Source of the DNA: Sphingomonas sp. S2M10
Lineage (GTDB): Bacteria; Pseudomonadota; Alphaproteobacteria; Sphingomonadales; Sphingomonadaceae
Direction: 5' to 3'
Assembly (NCBI RefSeq): GCF_012650175.1
Contig: NZ_JAAILI010000029.1
Coordinates: 1-64,000 of the forward strand
DNA length: 64,000 nt
The position numbers and the translations under genes are program-made. The notes beneath the pieces are model-generated. The model saw only the letters and a list, made by a program, of their open reading frames with translations, searched no databases and had not been told where the DNA came from. Below, piece after piece: positions 57,538-64,000 of the stretch (the stretch's first letter is position 1; each line of letters opens with the position of its first letter).

Positions 57538-59061
57538 GTGTCTGACTCCAAGCCTATGAAAACCACCGGTACGCCGCAGCGTATCGCCAAGCTCCTCGCC
57601 CGTGCCGGCATCGCCTCGCGGCGCGAGATCGAGCGGATGATTGCCGAGGGCCGCATCGCCCTCAACGGCGCCACGCTCGATACCCCCGCGACCATCCTCA
57701 CCTCGCTGCACGGCGTCACCGTCGACGGCAAGCCCGTGGCGGCGGCAGCGCCCGCGCGGCTGTTCCGCTACCACAAGGCCGCCGGCCTGCTCACCGCCGA
57801 GCGCGATTTCACCGGTCGGCCGACCATCTATGACCGCATGCCGGAAGGGCTGCCCCGGGTGATGCCGGTCGGACGACTCGATCTCAACACCGAGGGGCTG
57901 CTGCTGCTCACCACCGATGGCGAGCTCAAGCGCGAGATGGAGCTGCCGGCGAGCGGCGTCGAGCGCACCTACCGCGCCCGCGCCTATGGCCAGGTGAGCC
58001 AGGAGCAGCTCGAGGACCTGATGCTCGGCATCGAGATCGAGGGCGTCCGCTACGGCCCGATCAACGCCAATATCGAGCGGCGGACCGGCGCCAATCTCTG
58101 GATCGAGATGACGCTGACCGAAGGCAAGAACCGCGAAGTCCGCAACGTCCTCGAGTTCCTCGGGCTTCAGGTGAGCCGCCTGATCCGCACCCGCTACGGC
58201 CCCTTCTACCTGTACGACCTGCCCGCCGGCGACGTCGACGAGATCCGCCAGGCCGATCTGATCACCTTCCGCACCGTGCTGGGCAAGGCCGGCGGCGGCA
58301 AGGCGGCGTCCAACCTCCAGTTCGCCACCCGCCAGCGTGCGATCGAACCGGTCGAGAAACCGGCCAAGGTCGAGCCCGAGGGGCGTCGCCGGATCGCCAA
58401 GCCCGCACCGGTGGCCAAGGGCCCGGTGTTCACCGCGCGCGCCACCCCCAAGGCCAAGCCCAAGGACGGCGAGGACCGGCCGCGAACCGGCGGCCGGCTC
58501 GGCGTGCGCGAGGGCAGCGAGGGCGCTGTCGGCAAGCCTGCCCGCGCCGCCCGTGCAAAGTCCTTCCGCGACACCCGCGAGCCGCGCGCCGGCGATCTGG
58601 TCGATCGCCCGCGTGGCCGCCGCGATGCGCGCGGCGATCAGGGTGCCGAGCGCCCGCGCACCCCGCGCGGCGGCGAGAGCGGCCGTCCCGCCGGCCCGTC
58701 GCGCTTCGGCGGTGCCGACGGGGATCGCCCGCGCGGACCGCGAACGGCGCGGGCAAGCGGAGACTCGGCTGAGCGCAACAGCGGACCACGGCCCTCTCGC
58801 TTCGGCGGTCAGGATGGCGAACGTCCGCGCGGGCCACGCAGCACGGAGCAGCGCGGCGACGGCGCCGAGCGCAATCGCACGCCGCGCCCGTCGCGGTTCG
58901 GCGGCGACGAGGGCGAACGTCCGCGCGGTCCCCGCACGCAGCGTCTCGGCGGTACCACCACGTCCGAACGTCCGCGCACGCCCCGGCCCGGTGGCAGCGG
59001 CGGCGGCAATCGTCCGCAGCGGCCCGGCGGCCCCGGCCGTCCGCCGCGGGAGCGCGGCTGA
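57538..59061 (+). CDS. rluB: RluB-type pseudouridine synthase with long repetitive Arg/Gly/Pro tail
   Basis: 507 residues. An N-terminal S4 RNA-binding domain (IAKLLARAGIASRREIE, ~10-70) is followed by an RluB/E/F catalytic domain with VGRLDLNTEGLLLLTTDGEL (catalytic Asp) to about residue 250. The remaining ~250 residues are disordered and basic, with three copies of a SRFGG-x-DG-x-RPRGPR unit and a GGSGGGNRPQRPGGPG end, like RNA chaperone tails. It modifies 23S rRNA uridines. GTG 57538 or ATG 57556 could be the start. Overlaps rsmD by TGATG. Confidence 0.92.
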   Translation: MSDSKPMKTTGTPQRIAKLLARAGIASRREIERMIAEGRIALNGATLDTPATILTSLHGVTVDGKPVAAAAPARLFRYHKAAGLLTAERDFTGRPTIYDRMPEGLPRVMPVGRLDLNTEGLLLLTTDGELKREMELPASGVERTYRARAYGQVSQEQLEDLMLGIEIEGVRYGPINANIERRTGANLWIEMTLTEGKNREVRNVLEFLGLQVSRLIRTRYGPFYLYDLPAGDVDEIRQADLITFRTVLGKAGGGKAASNLQFATRQRAIEPVEKPAKVEPEGRRRIAKPAPVAKGPVFTARATPKAKPKDGEDRPRTGGRLGVREGSEGAVGKPARAARAKSFRDTREPRAGDLVDRPRGRRDARGDQGAERPRTPRGGESGRPAGPSRFGGADGDRPRGPRTARASGDSAERNSGPRPSRFGGQDGERPRGPRSTEQRGDGAERNRTPRPSRFGGDEGERPRGPRTQRLGGTTTSERPRTPRPGGSGGGNRPQRPGGPGRPPRERG

Positions 59062-59600
59062 TGCGGATCATCGCCGGAGACTGGCGCGGCCGACCGCTCG
59101 CCGCCCCCAAGGGCGACACTACCCGTCCCACCGCCGATCGCACCCGCGAGGCGCTGTTCTCGATGCTTGCCTCCAGGCTCGGCAGTTTCGAGGGCCTCGC
59201 CGTCGGTGACTTTTTCGCGGGTTCGGGCGCGCTCGGGCTGGAAGCCCTGTCGCGCGGCGCCGCCTCGTGCCTGTTCGTCGAGCAGGACCGGGCGGCGCTG
59301 GACGCGCTCAAGGCCAATATCGCCAAGCTCGGCGCCAAGGGCACCGATGTCCGCCCAGGATCGGTGATGGCGCTGGGCCCAGCCCGCGCGCCGCTCGACC
59401 TGATCCTGATGGACCCGCCCTATGGCACCGGCGCCGGCGTCGTCGCGCTCGACAAGCTGGCCCGGCTCGGCTGGACCGGCCCCGGCAGCTGGATCAGCAT
59501 CGAGACCGGCAAGACCGAGGATGTCGAACTTGCCGGCTTCGTGATCGATGCAGACCGGGTGTACGGCAAGGCGAAGCTGACGCTGCTCCGCCCCGCCTGA
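59061..59600 (+). CDS. rsmD: 16S rRNA (guanine966-N2)-methyltransferase
   Basis: 179 residues: MRIIAGDWRGRPLAAPKG, RPTADRTREALFSML, DFFAGSGALGLEALSRGA (SAM loop) and the catalytic MDPPYGTG. It methylates G966 of 16S rRNA. The start is coupled to the pseudouridine synthase by TGATG, joining two rRNA-modifying enzymes. Confidence 0.95.
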   Translation: MRIIAGDWRGRPLAAPKGDTTRPTADRTREALFSMLASRLGSFEGLAVGDFFAGSGALGLEALSRGAASCLFVEQDRAALDALKANIAKLGAKGTDVRPGSVMALGPARAPLDLILMDPPYGTGAGVVALDKLARLGWTGPGSWISIETGKTEDVELAGFVIDADRVYGKAKLTLLRPA

Positions 59601-59604
59601 AGGA

Positions 59605-60867
59605 TCAGCGCCGCCGGGTGAGCAGCAGGCCGATCAGGCTGAGCCCGGCGGCCCCCGCCAGATACCAACCGACCATGCCGATCCCGCCGCGCTCGACCAG
59701 CGTCTGCGCGATCAGCGGGGTGAGCCCGCCGCCGAGGATGCCGCCGAGGTTGAAGGTCACCGAAACGCCGGTGTAGCGGACCTGCGCCGGAAACAGGCTC
59801 GGCAGCCAGCCGCCGAGCGGCCCATAGACGAAGCCCATCACGAACAGTCCGGCGGCAAGCCAGACGAACACCGCGAGCAGCGACCCCGGCACCAGCAGCA
59901 CGGGCATCGCCAGCCCCAGCGGCACCATCGCGATGCAGCCGAGCGCGAGCACCAGGGTCGCGCCGCGCTTGTCGGCCAGCCAGCCGGCGACGCCGATGCC
60001 CAGCGCCATGAACAGGATCGCGGCCAGCTCGGCACCGAGAAAGGCTTCGCGCGGATAGCCGAGCGTCTTGGTGCCGAAGCCGATCGCGAACAGCGTGGCG
60101 ACGTAGAACAGCGCGAAACAGGCGACGGTGCCCAACGTCCCCGCCAGCGTCGCGCCGAGATGCTCGCGCAGCAGCACGCCCAGCGGCACCTGCGGCGGCG
60201 GGGCATGTTCGGCCGCCTCGACAAAGGCCGGAGTCTCGGCAATGCGCAGGCGCACCCACAGGCCGAGCCCTACCAGCGCCGCGCTCGCCAGGAACGGCAG
60301 GCGCCAGCCCCAGTCGCGAAAGGCCTCGTCGGTGAGGAACGCGCCGAGCAGCAGGAAAAGCCCGTTGGCCGCGATGAACCCTACCGGCGCGCCGAGCGGC
60401 GGGAAGCTGCCATAGCGGTATGCCCAGCCCTTGGGCGCATATTCCACCGCGAGCAGGCTCGCCCCGCCCCATTCGCCGCCCAGCCCCAGCCCCTGGCCGA
60501 AGCGGAGCAGGCAGAGCAGCAAGGGCGCCACCCAGCCGATCATCGCGTGCCCGGGCAGGCAGCCGATCAGCACGGTGGAGGCGCCCATCAGCATCAGCGA
60601 GGCGACCAGCGTCGACTTGCGCCCGAGCCGGTCGCCGAAATGGCCGAACACCAGCCCGCCCAGCGGCCGCGCGAAAAAGGCGACGCTGAAGCTGGCATAG
60701 GCCGCGACCTGCTGCAGCCACGGCTCCTGCGCGGGGAAGAACAGCGGGCCGAACACCAGCGCCGTCGCGGTTGCGTAGATGTAGAAATCGTAGAACTCGA
60801 CCGACGTCCCCACCAGGCTCGCGAACAGGATGCGGCGGTGGGAGACGGGCGTGGCGGCATGGGCCAT
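59605..60867 (-). CDS. MFS transporter, metabolite:H+ symporter (MHS) family
   Basis: 420 residues with 12 transmembrane segments. The opening SLVGTSVEFYDFYIYATATAL and GDRLGRKSTLV (loop 2-3 motif), then GLGLGGEWGGASLL, are characteristic of the MHS (ProP/KgtP-type) family. It imports organic acids or osmolytes with protons. The start at 60867 has GGAGGATCG just upstream on the minus strand. Confidence 0.9.
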   Translation of the reverse strand: MAHAATPVSHRRILFASLVGTSVEFYDFYIYATATALVFGPLFFPAQEPWLQQVAAYASFSVAFFARPLGGLVFGHFGDRLGRKSTLVASLMLMGASTVLIGCLPGHAMIGWVAPLLLCLLRFGQGLGLGGEWGGASLLAVEYAPKGWAYRYGSFPPLGAPVGFIAANGLFLLLGAFLTDEAFRDWGWRLPFLASAALVGLGLWVRLRIAETPAFVEAAEHAPPPQVPLGVLLREHLGATLAGTLGTVACFALFYVATLFAIGFGTKTLGYPREAFLGAELAAILFMALGIGVAGWLADKRGATLVLALGCIAMVPLGLAMPVLLVPGSLLAVFVWLAAGLFVMGFVYGPLGGWLPSLFPAQVRYTGVSVTFNLGGILGGGLTPLIAQTLVERGGIGMVGWYLAGAAGLSLIGLLLTRRR

Positions 60868-60992
60868 GTGCGATCCTCCGGCCGCCTCCCTCGGACCAGT
60901 CGTCGCGCGGGTCAAGCCGCGTTCAGCGGAGCGACAGTTTCGGCACGGTATCGACGGTCGCACTCGCTGCACCGGAATTAGGGAGTCGGGAT

Positions 60993-61166
60993 ATGCGCGA
61001 ATCGCCGATCAAGCGGATGGTCTATGCGGCCTTTTTCAGCCTGCTGGCGGGCGGGCTGGTCGCAGCCTACAACCCCGTGGAGCATGTGAAGGCAGACCTT
61101 CGCGCCGACACCAGCGGCGTGCGGGCGGGCTTGCATCTCGCCGTTCACGACCTGCTGCACGGCTGA
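60993..61166 (+). CDS. 57-residue small membrane protein
   Basis: MRESPIKRMVYAAFFSLLAG is the N-terminus: one hydrophobic segment (VYAAFFSLLAGGLVAAYNP) followed by a hydrophilic amphipathic C-terminus (ADLRADTSGVRAGLHLAVHD). AGGGAGTCGG precedes the ATG. It is followed by a terminator. Function unknown. Confidence 0.6.
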   Translation: MRESPIKRMVYAAFFSLLAGGLVAAYNPVEHVKADLRADTSGVRAGLHLAVHDLLHG

Positions 61167-61174
61167 CACGAAAA

Positions 61175-61197
61175 GGGCGGGACCCGCGTCCCGCCCT
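61175..61197. terminator. Bidirectional terminator GGGCGGGAC-CCGC-GTCCCGCCC
   Basis: A 9-bp GC stem between the convergent small-protein gene and the phosphate-transporter gene, flanked by A-run on the left and TCCAAA on the right. It probably ends both transcripts. Confidence 0.6.
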
Positions 61198-61221
61198 CCA
61201 AACGCCCGGTGGTGCCGGCCC

Positions 61222-62862
61222 TTACAGGCCGAAGATCCGCACCGCGTTCAGCATCAGCCAGTAGAGGCCGCCCGACAGCAGCATCGCGGCGGGCAGCGTC
61301 ATCAGCCAGGCAAGCGCCATGTTGCGGATGGTCCGGAACTGCAGCCCGGCACCGCTGCCGACCGAGGCGCCGGCTACGCCCGAGGACAGGATGTGCGTGG
61401 TTGAGACCGGTACGCCGAGATGGTCGGCGCCCATGATCGTCGCGGCAGCGACGATCTCGGCTGCGGCGCCCATTCCATAGGTCATGTGCTGCTTGCCGAT
61501 CTTTTCGCCCACCGTCACCACGATGCGCTTCCACCCGATCATCGTGCCCAGGCCCAGCGCGATCGCGACGACGATCTTGACCCAGAGCGGGATGAAGCGC
61601 GTGCCGCCTTCGAGATCCTTCTGATAGGCCTTCAGCGTCTCCCGCTCGGCCGGGTTGAAGCCATCTGGCTTCTTCGTGGCCAGCCGGGTGGTGTCGAGCA
61701 CCAGATACATGTCGTTGCGAACGTTCGAACTCGCCCGCGCCGGCACCTTGCTGAGCGAGCCGTAGCTCGAAACCTGTTCGGTCAGGCTGGCGGACAGTGA
61801 ATCCAGCGCGGCATAGACCTTGGGGCCTTCCGCCTTGCGGTGCTGAAGTGCCTCGGTCAGCGTCGCCCGCGCGTCGACCGGGGTCAGCGCCACGCCGCCG
61901 CTGCGCGCACGGAAAACCGCATTGGCGGCATAGGAGGTCTGGACGAACGCCGCCGTCGCGCTCGCAGGCAGCGTGCGGTTCAACGCATAGGCGGTGGGCG
62001 CGCAGCCGATCAGGATCAGCATGATCAGGCCCATGCCCTTCTGGCCGTCGTTCGATCCGTGGAAGAACGAGACCGCGGTGCAGGTGCCGATCAGCAGCGC
62101 GCGGATGCCCCGCGGCGGCGGCGTATTGCCAGACGGCGCCTGGAACAGCTGCGGGCTCTTCATGAAGACCACCCGCATCGCCAGCAGCAACAGCAGCGCG
62201 CCGGCAAAGCCCAACAACGGGCTCCACAACAGGGCCGAGAATACCTTGCCCGCCTGGCTCCAGTCGACACCCGCCGTGCCCCCGCGCGAACCGCCGAGAA
62301 TCAGCTGGTTGGCGAAGCCGACGCCCAGCACCGATCCGATCAGCGCATGGCTGGAGGAGTTGGGCAGGCCGACATACCAGGTGGCCAGGTTCCAGAGCAC
62401 CGCGGCGAACAGCAGCGCGAAGATCATCGAGAAGCCGGCCGCCGAGCCGACGTTGAGGATCAGGTCTACCGGCAGCAGGGTGATGATCGCATAGGCAACT
62501 GCGCCGCTCGACAGCATCACGCCCAGGAAGTTGAAGAAGCCGGACCACACCACCGCCAGCTGCGCCGGCATCGAATTGGTGTAGATCACCGTCGCGACGG
62601 CGTTGGCCGTGTCGTGAAACCCGTTCACGAACTCGAAGGCAAGTGCGATGATCAGCGCGAGCCCGAGAAACGCGAAGACGCCGAGCGCCATCTGTTCACC
62701 GGCCGCACGGGTATCCAGCAGGATGCTCCAGCCGGCAAAGCCAAGGCCGCCGATCAGCACGACGGCGAACAGCAGCTTCGCTACAGGATGGGTTTTTTCG
62801 TTAAATCGAGGACTTCGCGGCAAGTCTGCCGTCGCGGCCTGTTCCATTGCGAGCGTCGCCAT
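61222..62862 (-). CDS. pit: Inorganic phosphate transporter, PiT family
   Basis: A 546-residue membrane protein with the duplicated PiT halves: FEFVNGFHDTANAVATVIYT and SFFHGSNDGQKGMGLIM (PD001131-type repeats), and PVSTTHILSSGVAGASVG near the C-terminus. A hydrophilic loop of about 120 residues separates them. It imports phosphate or metal-phosphate with protons. A near-consensus Pho box lies 27-44 bases upstream, so it is probably induced by PhoB under phosphate starvation, unlike many constitutive Pit proteins. Confidence 0.94.
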   Translation of the reverse strand: MATLAMEQAATADLPRSPRFNEKTHPVAKLLFAVVLIGGLGFAGWSILLDTRAAGEQMALGVFAFLGLALIIALAFEFVNGFHDTANAVATVIYTNSMPAQLAVVWSGFFNFLGVMLSSGAVAYAIITLLPVDLILNVGSAAGFSMIFALLFAAVLWNLATWYVGLPNSSSHALIGSVLGVGFANQLILGGSRGGTAGVDWSQAGKVFSALLWSPLLGFAGALLLLLAMRVVFMKSPQLFQAPSGNTPPPRGIRALLIGTCTAVSFFHGSNDGQKGMGLIMLILIGCAPTAYALNRTLPASATAAFVQTSYAANAVFRARSGGVALTPVDARATLTEALQHRKAEGPKVYAALDSLSASLTEQVSSYGSLSKVPARASSNVRNDMYLVLDTTRLATKKPDGFNPAERETLKAYQKDLEGGTRFIPLWVKIVVAIALGLGTMIGWKRIVVTVGEKIGKQHMTYGMGAAAEIVAAATIMGADHLGVPVSTTHILSSGVAGASVGSGAGLQFRTIRNMALAWLMTLPAAMLLSGGLYWLMLNAVRIFGL

Positions 62863-62888
62863 GATGTTAGCGCCTTTGGGTTTGGCTT

Positions 62889-62906
62889 ATGACAGGATAA
62901 TGACAA
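62889..62906 (-). promoter_or_regulatory. Pho box upstream of the PiT transporter
   Basis: On the minus strand TTGTCAT-TATC-CTGTCAT: two 7-base repeats 4 bases apart, one base off the CTGTCAT-N4-CTGTCAT consensus for PhoB. 27 bases upstream of the transporter start. Confidence 0.8.
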
Positions 62907-62924
62907 GTGGTCGGGAACATGCGT

Positions 62925-63134
62925 TCAACGCAGGCATTCAGTATGCGTGATCCGCACGAGCTTGCCGCCAGCATCGCGTTCCTCGTGTCGCCCCGCCGTA
63001 CATGCGGTCTCGGACAACGGCGCCGAACGCCACGCGACAACGGCCGCGATGATCGCGAGCGTCAGCACGACTGCAAGGCGCACCTTCAGTCGGCGGGAGG
63101 CGTTGGGACTTGTCACGGGTTGATCTCGCGGCAC
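62925..63134 (-). CDS. Small single-pass membrane protein
   Basis: A 69-residue frame with GTG start, one transmembrane segment (LAVVLTLAIIAAVVAW) and a C-terminal part with two Cys (CTAGRHEERDAGGKLVRITH then EC). It lies in the 420-base gap between the phosphate transporter and uvrD on the minus strand. Looks coding but unsupported by domain or ribosome-binding site. Confidence 0.45.
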   Translation of the reverse strand: MPRDQPVTSPNASRRLKVRLAVVLTLAIIAAVVAWRSAPLSETACTAGRHEERDAGGKLVRITHTECLR

Positions 63135-63284
63135 CCCATAGTCGTCCGAGGGATGGGAGGCAATGCGAACATCCCCGGTTTTGCGGTAATATGCTCTTGA
63201 TGCGTTCGAAACCTGTCGGTGCCGGGCCCGGGCGGCGTTGCGTAAAGCTTGCGGGCCGCGGCCACGTTCCCTAGTTGTTCACGC

Positions 63285-64000
63285 ATGTCGCTTGCCCCCT
63301 CTTCCCAGGACGCCCCCTATCTTCAGGGTCTGAACGATCCTCAGCGCCAGGCCGTGCTCACCACCGAGGGGCCGGTGCTGGTCCTCGCCGGGGCCGGGAC
63401 GGGGAAAACCGCGGCGCTCACCGCGCGACTGGCGCATCTGCTGTGGACTCGGCGGGCCTATCCGTCCGAAATCCTGTCCGTCACCTTCACCAACAAGGCC
63501 GCGCGCGAAATGAAGGAGCGCGTCGGCCGGCTGGTCGGCGACGCGGTGGAGGGCATGCCGTGGCTCGGCACCTTCCACGCGATCGGCGCCAAGATGCTCC
63601 GCCGCCATGCCGAACTGGTCGGGCTGGAGAGCAACTTCACCATCCTCGATACCGACGACCAGCTGCGCCTGCTCAAGCAGCTGATCCTCGCCAACGACCT
63701 CGACGAGAAGCGCTGGCCCGCGCGTCAGCTCGCCGGGCTGATTGACGGCTGGAAGAACCGCGGCATGATCCCCGCCGACCTCGACGCTGGCGAATCGGAG
63801 AGCTATGCCAATGGCCGCGGCCAGTCGCTCTACGCCCAGTATCAGGAGCGGCTGCGGCTGCTGAACGCCTGCGATTTCGGCGACCTTCTGCTCCACATGC
63901 TCACGATTCTTAAGACCAATCGTGAGGTGCTGGAGCAATATCAGAAGCGCTTCCGCTACATCATGGTGGACGAGTATCAGGACACGAACTCGGTCCAGTA
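63285..64000 (+). CDS. uvrD: UvrD/PcrA-type ATP-dependent DNA helicase, 5' part
   Basis: The gene continues past the right edge; 238 residues are visible. The Q motif region LNDPQRQAV, Walker A AGAGTGKTAALTARL, SVTFTNKAAREMKERVG (motif Ia), GTFHAIGAKMLRRHAE and motif II VDEYQDTNSVQ mark a superfamily 1A helicase. It unwinds DNA 3'-5' in nucleotide excision and mismatch repair. ATG at 63285 gives the usual short leader (MSLAPSSQDAPYLQ). Confidence 0.94.
   Translation, partial: MSLAPSSQDAPYLQGLNDPQRQAVLTTEGPVLVLAGAGTGKTAALTARLAHLLWTRRAYPSEILSVTFTNKAAREMKERVGRLVGDAVEGMPWLGTFHAIGAKMLRRHAELVGLESNFTILDTDDQLRLLKQLILANDLDEKRWPARQLAGLIDGWKNRGMIPADLDAGESESYANGRGQSLYAQYQERLRLLNACDFGDLLLHMLTILKTNREVLEQYQKRFRYIMVDEYQDTNSVQ

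Overview
The window looks like the chromosome of a sphingomonad alphaproteobacterium (Sphingomonas or a close relative). Supporting signs are high GC, a trpF-trpB-trpA-accD-folC cluster, a PopZ-family protein beside TolC and a PCMT-like methyltransferase, an alphaproteobacterial GAAC-N7-GAAC LexA box at recA, and class II DAHP synthase. The genus is an inference from gene content and protein style; no database search was run.

Positions 1-5080 are an accessory, more A/T-rich segment. Its core is a four-gene minus-strand operon. A bacterial gasdermin (3167-4006) is followed by an alpha/beta-hydrolase with a GHSLGG lipase elbow (2015-3139), a caspase-like C14 protease with a His147/Cys199 dyad (798-2018) and an uncharacterised protein (11-808). 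The last three genes overlap at their start and stop codons. This is most likely an abortive-infection (pyroptosis-like) antiphage system: the caspase would cleave the gasdermin to release a membrane pore, and the hydrolase may be a second membrane-directed effector or a regulator. The end of an IS3-family element (1-126) has cut the fourth gene and supplies its C-terminus. A GNAT acetyltransferase follows. The segment ends at an isolated tRNA 3' end (5046-5080) with no 5' half, the usual scar of tRNA-targeted integration, so 1-5080 is probably one edge of a genomic island.

From 5080 rightwards the content is core genome. 5.2-19.7 kb: icd, a Kef-type antiporter, alaS, an M24 peptidase, a dicarboxylate/amino-acid symporter, a GST, a large HPII-type catalase, recA with its LexA box, and a MOSC protein. 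19.7-31.4 kb: an S9 peptidase, popZ-tolC-pcm, tRNA-Cys, a RebB-like mini-protein, cysS, a TM2 protein and the bioF-bioD-bioA operon. 31.4-43.6 kb: an XRE-type HTH fused in frame to class II DAHP synthase, with two identical-arm 17-bp dyads in its promoter region; then a PilZ protein, trmFO, ppx-ppk1-hda, purM and purN.

43.6-64 kb: an EEP phosphodiesterase with a patatin-like lipase, lapA-pyrF, trpFBA-accD-folC (tryptophan, fatty acid and folate supply), an AmpG-like permease, a Rieske oxygenase, a single-domain response regulator, an RluB-type pseudouridine synthase with a repetitive Arg/Gly/Pro tail, rsmD, an MHS transporter, a PiT phosphate transporter under a near-consensus Pho box, and the 5' part of a uvrD/pcrA helicase running off the right edge. 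Composite palindromic intergenic repeats recur near 35.7, 42.6, 47.6 and 51.8 kb.
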